A DNA stretch of 62,417 nucleotides from Solobacterium sp. (GTDB lineage Bacteria; Bacillota_I; Bacilli_A; Erysipelotrichales; Erysipelotrichaceae), in the NCBI GenBank assembly GCA_017469355.1, contig JAFUGM010000001.1:1-62417 (forward strand). Reading direction: 5' to 3'. This document shows, piece after piece, positions 8,043 to 16,069 of the stretch. Under the pieces are notes generated by a model. The model saw nothing but the letters and a program-made list of their open reading frames with translations, did not search any database and had not been told where the DNA came from. A program made the translations under genes and the position numbers. The stretch's first letter is position 1; each line of letters opens with the position of its first letter.

Positions 8043-9248
8043 ATGAGAACACTTTATATTGACTGTGGAATGGGCGCTGCCGGTGATATGTTAACCGCAT
8101 CTTTACTGGAGCTGACTGACCACCCGGAATCTGTGATACAACAGCTGAATGCGATTGGAATACCTGGCGTAGTATATCAGGCGGAATCCGTCGTAAAAAA
8201 CGGTATCCGCGGCACCCGCATGCATGTGGAGGTGCTGGGAGAAGAAGAGGGAGAACATACCCATACCCATGCGGATGGGACAACCCATTCCCATCGGACC
8301 CTGCCTGGCATTGAACACATCATTAACGATCATATGGAACTGAAGGAATCCTTGAAGGAGTCTATCCGTTCCGTATACGCAAAGCTTGCGGATGCGGAAA
8401 GCAGAGTTCATGGAGTTCCGGTCAATGAGATTCACTTTCATGAAGTAGGGGATATGGACGCATTGGCGGATATTACTGCAGTCTGTTATCTCATGGATCT
8501 GCTTCATCCGGATCGGGTGATTGCCTCACCGGTTCATGTGGGACGGGGAACGGTGAAATGCGCTCATGGCATCCTTCCGGTGCCTGCCCCCGCAACCGCA
8601 TTACTTCTTGAGGATGTGCCGATTTACAGCCGGGAAGAGATCAATGGGGAATTGTGTACCCCGACTGGGGCAGCACTTCTAACTACATTTGTGTCGGAGT
8701 ATGGCCCGCTGCCGGTGATACGCGGAAAATCCATTGGTTATGGAATGGGAAAGAAGGAGTTCCCGATTCTTAATTGTGTGCGAACCATTCTTGGGGAAAG
8801 CGAAGGCTTTGAAGACAAGGTATGTGAGCTGAACTTCAATGTGGATGATATGACTGGTGAAGAGATCGGCTTTGCGACAAGTGAATTACTGAAGGAAGGC
8901 GCAAGGGAGGTCTATACCACTGCGGTACAGATGAAGAAGAACCGCCCGGGCACCTTAATGACGCTGATTTGTGATGAGGAGGATGCGGAACGTCTTGCGG
9001 GAGTAATCTTCCGGTTCACTACAACCCTTGGAATTCGGAAAACCCACTATGACCGGTATGTGATGCGCCGCCATATTACAGAAGTTGAAACTCCATACGG
9101 AGTCATCCGCCGTAAAGATGCGGAAGGGTTTGGGGTAACCAAATCCAAATATGAATACGAAGATGTGGTAAAGGCTTCGCAGAACTGTGGAAAAAGCATC
9201 CGGGAAATCCGGGAAGAGCTGGCAAAACTGGACGCAGAACAGAAGTAG
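8043..9248 (+). CDS. larC: LarC, nickel-inserting enzyme of the lactate racemase cofactor pathway
   Basis: A 401-residue protein of the LarC family, which inserts nickel into the pyridinium-3,5-bisthiocarboxylate mononucleotide cofactor. The N-terminal YIDCGMGAAGDM is the family signature. A histidine-rich loop (HTHTH...THSH, residues about 72-84), likely metal-binding, follows, then HFHEVG, HGILPVPAPAT, TPTGAALL and the LNFNVDDMTGEEI block that opens the second half. In Lactiplantibacillus plantarum LarC is made through a programmed frameshift; here both halves are in one frame. ATG 8043 is chosen over ATG 8028 because GGAGGAG lies just before it. No larA, larB or larE is near. Confidence 0.92.
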   Translation: MRTLYIDCGMGAAGDMLTASLLELTDHPESVIQQLNAIGIPGVVYQAESVVKNGIRGTRMHVEVLGEEEGEHTHTHADGTTHSHRTLPGIEHIINDHMELKESLKESIRSVYAKLADAESRVHGVPVNEIHFHEVGDMDALADITAVCYLMDLLHPDRVIASPVHVGRGTVKCAHGILPVPAPATALLLEDVPIYSREEINGELCTPTGAALLTTFVSEYGPLPVIRGKSIGYGMGKKEFPILNCVRTILGESEGFEDKVCELNFNVDDMTGEEIGFATSELLKEGAREVYTTAVQMKKNRPGTLMTLICDEEDAERLAGVIFRFTTTLGIRKTHYDRYVMRRHITEVETPYGVIRRKDAEGFGVTKSKYEYEDVVKASQNCGKSIREIREELAKLDAEQK

Positions 9249-9256
9249 AGAATGAA

Positions 9257-9283
9257 AAAGGGACATGCGACGCATGTCCCTTT
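9257..9283. terminator. Strong bidirectional terminator between larC and the cold-shock gene
   Basis: A perfect 12-bp stem (9257-9268 with 9272-9283) has a 3-nt loop. On the minus strand it ends in a run of five T, so it serves the cold-shock gene best; on the plus strand the T run is short. Confidence 0.85.
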
Positions 9284-9304
9284 GATCGTTATCTTTGTAT
9301 TGAA

Positions 9305-9505
9305 TTAAAGCTTAACGACACCGGACGCCTGAGGTCCGCGATCACTCTGTGTGACATCGAATTCAACGGCCTGTCCTTCATCGAGAGTCTTGAAGCCTTC
9401 TCCCTGAATTGCGGAATAGTGAACGAATACGTCTTTTCCATCATCTGTTGTGATGAATCCGTATCCCTTCTCCGCGTTGAACCATTTGACTTTACCTGTT
9501 GCCAT
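9305..9505 (-). CDS. Cold-shock protein
   Basis: A 66-residue single-domain OB-fold RNA chaperone. [15 protein letters not shown] carries the first RNA-binding motif and DVFVHYSAI the second. The C-terminal ...[11 protein letters not shown] is standard. It binds single-stranded RNA and DNA in the cytosol. The gene is monocistronic, with a strong terminator behind it. The roughly 280 bases upstream hold no gene on the same strand and could include a long leader, as is usual for cold-shock genes. Confidence 0.97.
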   Translation of the reverse strand: MATGKVKWFNAEKGYGFITTDDGKDVFVHYSAIQGEGFKTLDEGQAVEFDVTQSDRGPQASGVVKL

Positions 9506-9784
9506 TCCCTATTGAATCTCCTATTCTATGTACCCCAAGATTTATAAACAAATCCTTCTGTCTGATCCCAAGTGGACCGAACTTCATCTTGAATACACGT
9601 ATTAATTTATCACCCCATGCGCAAACATACAAGGGATTTTGTAAGGGTAGGAAAGCGAGTTGCCAGGGTTGTATGGGGCAGTTTGTGCACTAATAATTCC
9701 TATGACAAGAATCATCAAATGGCTGTATTTTTCAGAAAGATATATATGTAAGAGAAAAGACGCAATGCGCGTCTTTTCCTGATG
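9506..9784. other. Intergenic region upstream of the cold-shock gene
   Basis: About 280 bases with no convincing coding frame. It should hold the promoter and 5' untranslated region of the minus-strand cold-shock gene and, at 9755-9777, the terminator of the flotillin unit. I could not pick a strong promoter. Confidence 0.4.
9755..9777 (-). terminator. Terminator of the flotillin operon
   Basis: A 9-bp stem, AAAAGACGC (9755-9763) with GCGTCTTTT (9769-9777), has a 5-nt loop. On the minus strand the 3' arm supplies the T-rich tail, followed by CTCTT. It lies 8 bases past the zinc-ribbon gene. Confidence 0.75.
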
Positions 9785-10000
9785 TCAGCGATATTTCTTT
9801 TCCAGAGTGGGGAGATCGGATGGGTCAATCCACTCTTCTGAGTAACCGCATGACATGCATACATATCTTGGGACCAGTACTGCCGAGAAGATGGACAGTC
9901 CTACCGGGATGTTGTTTCCTGCCCCATAGGCTCTTGATTGCCCTTCGATCCGCAGAATATCGGTCCCATTGCATTTTGGACAAACACCTTGATATCTCAT
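9785..10000 (-). CDS. Small zinc-ribbon protein downstream of flotillin
   Basis: A 71-residue protein with two cysteine pairs, CPKC near residue 8 and CMSCGY near residue 48, which form a zinc ribbon. Between them is a short hydrophobic stretch (NNIPVGLSIFSAVLVPRYV) too weak to call a membrane segment. It starts immediately after the flotillin stop codon, so it is co-transcribed and probably translationally coupled. Its partner or role is unknown, but the link suggests a function at or near the flotillin assembly. Confidence 0.7.
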   Translation of the reverse strand: MRYQGVCPKCNGTDILRIEGQSRAYGAGNNIPVGLSIFSAVLVPRYVCMSCGYSEEWIDPSDLPTLEKKYR

Positions 10001-11458
10001 TTACTTTACCTCCAGGTTAACTCCCTCTGTTTCCAGACGTACATTCCGATTGACCTTGGCATCATAGGTATTTGCCTTCATGATTTCCGCAAAGTCGACA
10101 CCCGTCGCTTCACTCATGGTGTCAAATACCTGCTTCATGATCACCGGCATGTTTCCTGAGATCTGAGAAGCTCCGCTTCCTTCAGATCCTGTGTCGTAGA
10201 TGTTGATCTTATCGATAGAGGAAAGGGGCTTCGCGATTTCCGCAGCCATCTGCGGCATGATCTTAATCATCATCTCTGCCATGGCAGCGCCATTGTATTT
10301 CTTATATGCTTCAGCTTTCTTTTCCATGGCCTCTGCTTCCGCAAGCCCTTTGAGACGGGCTGCTTCAGCCTCAGCTTTACCTCTTGCCTCGATTCCGGAA
10401 GCTTCTGCTTCATACTTTGCGCGGATTCCTGCAGCTTCACGTTCTGCCGCATATTTTGCGGCATCAGCGTCCCTCTGGCGCTGAATGAGTTTCGCTTCTG
10501 CTGCCTTTTCCGCAGCGTATTTATCCGCATCTGCCTTTTTCATGATTTCTGCCGCAAGTTCCTGTTCTCTTACGGTAACTTCTTTCTGTTTCAGTTCCGC
10601 TTCCCGCTCTGCCTTGGCAATCATCGCATTGACGGTCGCCGTCTGAATCAGGCGCTGCTGTTCCTGATTCTGAATTTCATAAGCCGCGTCAGCCTGGGCT
10701 CTTGCGGTATCAGACTGACTCTTGAGCTCTGCCTGCTTGATGGAGAGCTCGTTGTTCTTTTTGGCGATCTCTGTCTGGGATGCGACTCTGGCGTCATTGG
10801 CTGCCTTATCCGCATCCGCTCTGGCAATAGCCACATCACGATCTGCTTCAGCCTTGGCGATTGCCGCATCCTTTTTGATCTTGGCGGTGTTGTCCATACC
10901 AAGGTCATTAATCAGGCCATTCTCGTCATTTACATTCTGAATGTTGCAGGAAAGAATTTCGATGCCGAGCTTTTCCATATCCTTGGATGCTTTCGCCATG
11001 ACCTGATCCGAGAAGGAATCGCGGTCGGTGTTGATTGTTTTAAGATCCAGGGTACCGATGATTTCACGCATGTTTCCCTGCAGAGAATCCTGCAGATCAA
11101 TGGCGATTTCCTCCGGCTTCTTGTTCAGAAAGTTGCGCTCTGCCTTCAACATTCCCTCCGGGCTGGTGTCGATGCGAACTTTTGCGATCGCATCTACCTT
11201 GACGTTGATGAAGTCATTGGTAGGAATGTAGGAATCTGTTTTGATGTCGACAGAAATCTGACTGAGATGCAGGTAATCCACTTTCTCAAGAAAGGGAAGC
11301 TTTACACCAGCACGCCCAATCAGAACCCTTGGGGTTTTCTTAAGACCGGAAATGATGACCGCCACATCAGGCGACGCCTTGACATAGCCGGTAAGAAGAA
11401 TCGTGATGACCACCGCAGCGATCAGAAGAAACGGTACAGCTTTCATTAACATGTTCAT
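10001..11458 (-). CDS. Flotillin-like SPFH-domain membrane scaffold protein
   Basis: A 485-residue flotillin (FloT/YuaG type). It has an N-terminal membrane hairpin or anchor (residues about 4-25), then an SPFH/Band 7 domain (about 30-190). A long Ala/Glu/Lys-rich coiled coil with EAEA repeats follows (about 195-410), and a C-terminal segment ends in the region mentioning KINIYDTGSEGSG. The family forms oligomeric scaffolds in functional membrane microdomains. ATG 11458 is chosen because GGAGGAG lies 4-5 nt before it; the frame stays open upstream to 11635 but that part is a structured leader. Its usual NfeD partner is absent, and a zinc-ribbon gene follows instead. Confidence 0.88.
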   Translation of the reverse strand: MNMLMKAVPFLLIAAVVITILLTGYVKASPDVAVIISGLKKTPRVLIGRAGVKLPFLEKVDYLHLSQISVDIKTDSYIPTNDFINVKVDAIAKVRIDTSPEGMLKAERNFLNKKPEEIAIDLQDSLQGNMREIIGTLDLKTINTDRDSFSDQVMAKASKDMEKLGIEILSCNIQNVNDENGLINDLGMDNTAKIKKDAAIAKAEADRDVAIARADADKAANDARVASQTEIAKKNNELSIKQAELKSQSDTARAQADAAYEIQNQEQQRLIQTATVNAMIAKAEREAELKQKEVTVREQELAAEIMKKADADKYAAEKAAEAKLIQRQRDADAAKYAAEREAAGIRAKYEAEASGIEARGKAEAEAARLKGLAEAEAMEKKAEAYKKYNGAAMAEMMIKIMPQMAAEIAKPLSSIDKINIYDTGSEGSGASQISGNMPVIMKQVFDTMSEATGVDFAEIMKANTYDAKVNRNVRLETEGVNLEVK

Positions 11459-11711
11459 AATCTCCTCCAGGTTGTGCCGTGTCATCTTCCAGTAAACTGC
11501 CGCGTACGCTGTAATTCGCAGATCATCAGGAAGACACCGGAACGTTTCGTGATACGAAAAACGGGTATGGCTTCTGCCGTACCCGGAATGAATTCCTTCC
11601 TCATCTACGGCTTGAGCCATAAATGAGTCTTGCATGATTATGAACAGACCGGATGATCAGTCGGGATGACGATCTGTTCCGTACGTTTCCGTACGCTGCT
11701 ACTCCCTCATT
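11459..11711 (-). promoter_or_regulatory. Long structured leader of the flotillin operon with internal terminator
   Basis: A predicted 5' leader of about 250 nt contains several hairpins. In transcript order these are CGTACG inverted repeats (about 11680-11695), a GAACAGA/TCTGTTC closing stem, and a CTCAT-GGCT / AGCC-ATGAG hairpin. Next comes a Rho-independent-like terminator at 11585-11557 (CGGGTA/TACCCG plus GGC/GCC, loop AGAA, then TTTTT), and finally a long-range CTTCC/GGAAG pairing just before the ribosome site. A terminator about 100 nt before the start is the layout of an attenuator. No known riboswitch class is recognised. Confidence 0.5.
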
Positions 11712-11717
11712 GACCTC

Positions 11718-11745
11718 AATATAGCACGCCCCGCCGCCTTGTCAA
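11718..11745 (-). promoter_or_regulatory. Promoter of the flotillin operon
   Basis: On the minus strand, TTGACA (complement of 11740-11745) is followed after 16 nt by TATATT (complement of 11718-11723), itself preceded by TGC. This is a strong sigma-A-type promoter with an extended -10. Transcription would start near 11711. Confidence 0.75.
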
Positions 11746-11838
11746 TGGTTTCACAAAAAGAATTTTGTCGTCGTTCTTCGCTGCTCTTACCTAATTAAAG
11801 AAAGGGCTTTATTCTGCGGTTTTAAAACGAAATATGCC

Positions 11839-11867
11839 TTCCCAAACCACCGGATTCTTTATATAAT
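11839..11867 (+). promoter_or_regulatory. Promoter of the metG T-box transcript
   Basis: TTCCCA (11839-11844), a 17-nt spacer and a perfect TATAAT (11862-11867). The start would be near 11874, just ahead of T-box stem I. Confidence 0.7.
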
Positions 11868-11873
11868 TTCGCT

Positions 11874-12093
11874 ATAGGCGAAGAAGAGAAGAGTAATCGA
11901 ACAGCCAATTTCAGAAAGCAGACGGATGATGGGAGTCTGTATTGCGGGGCGATGAACATGGACTTGGAGCCCACGGTGCGAAGAGTGCCGTGCGGGAGTG
12001 GCCCGTTACAGCTTTTGAGTGGCCTGCGGATCCGCAGGCAAGACAAAGGTGGTACCGCGTGCAAGACGTCCTTTCGCAGGACGTTTTATTTTC
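11874..12093 (+). ncRNA. T-box riboswitch controlling metG
   Basis: A tRNA-sensing leader. The GAAGAGTA motif near 11888-11895 marks the base of stem I. The specifier-loop context GAAC-ATG-GAC places an ATG (methionine) specifier at 11958-11960. The conserved T-box AGGTGGTACCGCG is at 12047-12059; its TGGT can pair with the ACCA end of uncharged tRNA-Met. The competing terminator is ACGTCCT (12066-12072) with AGGACGT (12078-12084), extended by A-T pairs and followed by a T-rich tract. Low charged tRNA-Met should favour readthrough into metG. Confidence 0.93.
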
Positions 12094-12111
12094 TTGGAAG
12101 GAGAAAGGGAT

Positions 12112-14061
12112 ATGGAAAACAAGGGACCGTATTATCTGACAACAGCGATTGCCTACGCTGCCGGGAAACCGCACATCGGAAATGTGTATGAGATCGTACT
12201 GGCGGACGCGATTGTCCGACACAAGCGTCTGTCCGGCTATGATGTTCGTTTCCAGACCGGAACGGATGAACATGGGCAGAAGGTGGAAGAACGCGCCAAG
12301 GCGGCCGGCTTAACACCGAAACAGTTTGTGGATAATGTGTCGAAGGAAATTCGTGAGCAGTTTGACATCATGAATGTTTCCTATGACAAGTTCATCCGTA
12401 CAACGGATGAAGATCATGAAAAACAGGTACAGAAGATCTTCAAGAAGCTCTACGATAAGGGTGACATCTACAAGGGAAGCTATGAAGGAAGCTATTGCCA
12501 GGAGTGTGAAGCGTTCTATACACCCAGCCAGCTGACGGAAGAGGGCAGATGCCCGGTATGCGGTGGGGAAGTGAAACCGATGCGGGAAGAAACCTACTTC
12601 TTCCGGATGTCCAAATATGCGGATCGCCTGATTCGGTATATCGAAGATCATCCTGAATTCATTCAGCCGGAAAGCCGGAAGAATGAGATGTTGAATAACT
12701 TCCTGAAGCCGGGACTGCAGGATCTCTCGGTCAGCCGTACCAGCTTCAAGTGGGGTATTCCGGTTCCGTTTGATGAGAAACATGTCATCTATGTCTGGAT
12801 CGATGCCTTAAGCAACTATATTACCGGTCTTGGTTATGACGCGGATGGGAATCACGATGAACTGTATAAGAAGTACTGGCCTGCCGATCTTCATTTGATC
12901 GGTAAGGATATCGTCCGTTTCCATACCATCTATTGGCCGATCATGTTGATGGCGCTGGATGTACCTCTGCCAAAGCAGGTCTTTGGTCATCCTTGGCTGC
13001 TCACTGGCAGTGACAAGATGTCTAAGTCCAAGGGCAATGTCATCTATTCAGATGATCTGGTCAACCTCTTCGGGGTTGATGCGGTGCGTTTCCTTATGCT
13101 TCATGAAATGCCGTTTGCGCAGGATGGACATATCACTTACGAAATCATGATTGAACGGATCAACAGTGATCTCGCGAATAATCTTGGAAATCTGGTGAAC
13201 CGTACCATCTCCATGCAGAATAAGTATTTTAACGGTACTGTAGCGAACCCCAACATTCATGAGGATGTGGATGACAAGCTTAAGGAAAAGGCAATGGAAA
13301 CCGTACAGCTCGTCAACCAGAATATGGATGAACTCCGCGTCGCAGATGCGATTCAGAATATTCTTGATCTGTTTGATCGTTGTAACAAATACATCGATGA
13401 AACCATGCCATGGGCACTCGCGAAGGATCCGGATAAGATTTCCCGTCTTGCGACTGTACTTTATAACCTTCTTGAAAGCATCCGCATCGGTGCGGTTCTG
13501 CTTACACCATTCCTTCCCGATACCTCCAAGAAGATCCTCGATCAGCTTGAGACAGAAAAACGGGATTATGATTCCATTCAGGAATTCGGTGGACTGGAAA
13601 CCAGAATTCGTGTGACCAACGCGCCGGAAATTCTCTTTAAGCGCCTCGATGAAAAGGAAGTCATGGCGAAGGTAGAAGAGATTCAGAAGGAACAGGAAGC
13701 TCGCTTCCTTGCGCAGAAGAAGAAGGAAGAGAAAAAGGAAGAAATCTCCATTACAGATTTCCAGAAGGTGGAACTGAAAGCCGGAAAGGTACTCCGTTGT
13801 GAGAAACATCCGGATGCGGAAAAACTGCTTGTCATGGCAGTGGATCTCGGTGACGGGGATACCCGGCAGATTGTCTCCGGAATTGCCGGAAGCTATACTC
13901 CGGGTCAGATGATCGGAAAGAATGTCATTGTCATCACCAACCTGGCCCACAGTACAATCCGTGGAGTAGAGAGCCAGGGAATGTTACTGGCAGGACAGAA
14001 CGGAAGCGAGATTGTGGTTGCGGAGGTCAATGGACTGGAGCCGGGAACCATTATCAGCTGA
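12112..14061 (+). CDS. metG: Methionyl-tRNA synthetase
   Basis: A 649-residue class I aminoacyl-tRNA synthetase that charges tRNA-Met. The HIGN form of the HIGH motif is at residues 21-24 and KMSKS at about 302-306. A zinc knuckle with CxxC pairs (C129/C132 and C147/C150) lies in the connective domain. The C-terminal 110 residues (from ITDFQKVELKAGKV) are the EMAP/Arc1p-like tRNA-binding domain. ATG 12112 follows GGAAGGAG and is the first start after the T-box terminator. Earlier in-frame codons lie inside the riboswitch and are rejected. It is regulated by the T-box. Confidence 0.97.
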   Translation: MENKGPYYLTTAIAYAAGKPHIGNVYEIVLADAIVRHKRLSGYDVRFQTGTDEHGQKVEERAKAAGLTPKQFVDNVSKEIREQFDIMNVSYDKFIRTTDEDHEKQVQKIFKKLYDKGDIYKGSYEGSYCQECEAFYTPSQLTEEGRCPVCGGEVKPMREETYFFRMSKYADRLIRYIEDHPEFIQPESRKNEMLNNFLKPGLQDLSVSRTSFKWGIPVPFDEKHVIYVWIDALSNYITGLGYDADGNHDELYKKYWPADLHLIGKDIVRFHTIYWPIMLMALDVPLPKQVFGHPWLLTGSDKMSKSKGNVIYSDDLVNLFGVDAVRFLMLHEMPFAQDGHITYEIMIERINSDLANNLGNLVNRTISMQNKYFNGTVANPNIHEDVDDKLKEKAMETVQLVNQNMDELRVADAIQNILDLFDRCNKYIDETMPWALAKDPDKISRLATVLYNLLESIRIGAVLLTPFLPDTSKKILDQLETEKRDYDSIQEFGGLETRIRVTNAPEILFKRLDEKEVMAKVEEIQKEQEARFLAQKKKEEKKEEISITDFQKVELKAGKVLRCEKHPDAEKLLVMAVDLGDGDTRQIVSGIAGSYTPGQMIGKNVIVITNLAHSTIRGVESQGMLLAGQNGSEIVVAEVNGLEPGTIIS

Positions 14062-14070
14062 TGAATTCAG

Positions 14071-14099
14071 AAAAGTCATATCGCAGGGTATGACTTTTT
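14071..14099 (+). terminator. Terminator of metG
   Basis: A 10-bp stem, AAAAGTCATA (14071-14080) with TATGACTTTT (14089-14098), has an 8-nt loop and a T run. Confidence 0.8.
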
Positions 14100-14227
14100 C
14101 TCTGCACAATTGTTTTGAAATGTTGTTGATTTATGGCGGGTTATCAATTCTTTGAACTCTGAGTAAAAGAAACGTGATAAACTTTTCTGAAGAGTACGTT
14201 AAATACTCGTTGAAAGGGGATGATCTG

Positions 14228-15988
14228 ATGAAACAGTATCAGATGACTTATTCCGGGAACGAAGATCTGACTGGCTGGCTCACGTCATTACAGAATACAC
14301 ACCCTGGAAGTGATTCACCTTTGTTCTATCTCTGCAGTTATACCGTAGACTACAGCGGACTTTATCCGGTATTGGATGCGATTAAGAAAGTCTTCCCAAA
14401 GGCACTCTATGCCGGCTCCAGCGGAAGCGGCTCCATTACCTCCGGAACATACAATGCGGACAGTATTGCGATCGCCGCGACATTCTTTGAATATTCCGAT
14501 ACGAAGATTCGTATCCTTCAGGCTCCGCTTACCACGGAAACCCAGAAGGAAACGGCTGCCTATCTTCTTCATGAAGTGGAAACACTTGGCTGGGTGAAGG
14601 CAGTCGAAATGATGGGTACCATTGGAAACTGCGACATCCCGCAGTTCTGCCGTGATATTTCTCTGCTTCCGGAAAATATTGAATTCTTCGGAGGTGGTGC
14701 CCTTGCGACAGATACTCATGACGGGACTTCTTCCGATACCTATGTACTTTCCTCCTCTGGGGAAATCGCTTCTTACAGTGCAGTGTTTATCCTGTATGGC
14801 GGAGACCACCTTCATGTCAAAGCCGGGAAGGTGACCGGATGGAGAAGACTCGGTCTTCCCTTTGAGGTTACTTCCGTAGAAGGTAATATTGTTCATGAGC
14901 TGGATCATAAACCGGCCTTTGAGGTATATCAGAAATATCTGAACATTCCTTCGGAAGAATACTTCTTTGATATGGCAGTCGTATTCCCATTTGCGTTTGA
15001 TTCAAGGGATGGGGAATGTATGCGGGTATCCATGTATCATCTTTCGGATGGATCGCTGGGTCTTGCGAGTGTAATCGATGAAGGTGTCAAGGGAAACATC
15101 GCGTATGGCGATCCGGCTTATATCATTGAGAGTGTCAAGGCCAGTGTGGAGCGGGTAAAGGAATTCTCTCCTCAGGCATTGCGGTTATACTCCTGCTCTT
15201 CCAGGCAGTTCTACTGGCAGAATGAAATTGATGTCGAGACGACTCCGTTTCAGGAGGCAGCTTCCACCAGTGGCTTCTATACCAGTGGTGAGTTCCTTCG
15301 TCAGGATGGCAAGGTCATCCTGCATAATGTCACGCTTGTTGTAGGTGCGCTTCGTGAAGGAGAAGCGGAACATTCCATGGAATTAACAGTTCCGGAGATT
15401 GAACCGGGATTCTCCCGTCAGATCATGATTAACCACTGCCTCACAACCTTCATCAATACCGCTACCGAACAGCTGATTGAAGCGAATCAGAAACTGTCGC
15501 ATATGGCGATAACCGATTCATTAACCGGGTTATTGAACCGGGGAGAAATCGAGCGCCAGATTCGCAATGCCATGGAGTCTACAGATGAAACAGCACCGGT
15601 GATTCTGATGATGATCGACCTGGATGACTTCAAGATGGTAAACGATACTTATGGCCACGAAGAAGGAGATGAGGTGCTGGTGGTGCTGTCTGACATCTTC
15701 ACCGAATGCATTAAGGACAGTGGCTTGTCTGCCTATACTGGGCGATGGGGTGGTGAGGAGTTCATGATACTCTTACCCGGTGCAGATCATGAATCTGCAC
15801 ATCGGCTTGCGGAAAAGATACGTACAACTTATGCGGAACATCACTTCCCGGTATCGGGAACGCATACCTTATCCGCAAGTATTACGGAATCAAGGCCAGA
15901 AGATAACGCAGACCGCATCTGTTCAAGAGTGGATAACGGCCTCTATAACGCAAAGAAAAACGGAAAAAACCAGACTGTGGAAATCTGA
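14228..15988 (+). CDS. FIST sensor - GGDEF diguanylate cyclase
   Basis: A 586-residue cytosolic protein expected to make cyclic di-GMP in response to a small ligand. The N-terminal two-thirds are FIST and FIST_C sensory domains (about 30-380), with landmarks YAGSSGSGSITSG, FFGGGALATD and SCSSRQFYW. A short helix leads to a GGDEF domain (about 415-586) with ITDSLTGLLNRGEIE, DLDDFKMVNDTYGH and an intact GGEEF active site. No RxxD inhibitory site is obvious. ATG 14228 follows AAAGGGG by 8 nt; the earlier in-frame ATG at 14174 lacks one. It is the only intact cyclase in the window. A strong terminator follows. Confidence 0.88.
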   Translation: MKQYQMTYSGNEDLTGWLTSLQNTHPGSDSPLFYLCSYTVDYSGLYPVLDAIKKVFPKALYAGSSGSGSITSGTYNADSIAIAATFFEYSDTKIRILQAPLTTETQKETAAYLLHEVETLGWVKAVEMMGTIGNCDIPQFCRDISLLPENIEFFGGGALATDTHDGTSSDTYVLSSSGEIASYSAVFILYGGDHLHVKAGKVTGWRRLGLPFEVTSVEGNIVHELDHKPAFEVYQKYLNIPSEEYFFDMAVVFPFAFDSRDGECMRVSMYHLSDGSLGLASVIDEGVKGNIAYGDPAYIIESVKASVERVKEFSPQALRLYSCSSRQFYWQNEIDVETTPFQEAASTSGFYTSGEFLRQDGKVILHNVTLVVGALREGEAEHSMELTVPEIEPGFSRQIMINHCLTTFINTATEQLIEANQKLSHMAITDSLTGLLNRGEIERQIRNAMESTDETAPVILMMIDLDDFKMVNDTYGHEEGDEVLVVLSDIFTECIKDSGLSAYTGRWGGEEFMILLPGADHESAHRLAEKIRTTYAEHHFPVSGTHTLSASITESRPEDNADRICSRVDNGLYNAKKNGKNQTVEI

Positions 15989-15990
15989 AT

Positions 15991-16025
15991 TACAGCAGGG
16001 AGAGTGATCTCTCTGCTGTATTTTT
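15991..16025 (+). terminator. Strong terminator after the FIST-GGDEF gene
   Basis: A 13-bp stem with one G-U pair (15991-16003 with 16008-16020), loop GTGA, then five T. It separates this gene from mutL. Confidence 0.88.
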
Positions 16026-16053
16026 CTGTTTCGGTAGGAAAGAAGCACTGTTG

Positions 16054-16069
16054 TATACTTTTAATTATG
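16054..16069 (+). promoter_or_regulatory. -10 box abutting the mutL start codon
   Basis: TATACT (16054-16059) ends 7 nt before ATG 16067. There is no Shine-Dalgarno and the preceding terminator implies that a promoter is needed here. A leaderless mutL message is the simplest reading. Confidence 0.5.

Noticed and set aside
11459-11635. Upstream in-frame extension of the flotillin protein by 59 codons
   Set aside because: The sequence codes for an unlikely peptide, contains a terminator hairpin and several stems, and the ATG at 11458 has an ideal ribosome site. It is treated as a leader.
12019-12111. Upstream in-frame start for metG
   Set aside because: It lies inside the T-box antiterminator and terminator; the true start follows GGAAGGAG at 12112.
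14100-14220. A sigma-A promoter upstream of the FIST-GGDEF gene
   Set aside because: Several TTGA-like and GATAAA-like boxes occur but none has both elements at good spacing, so none is claimed.
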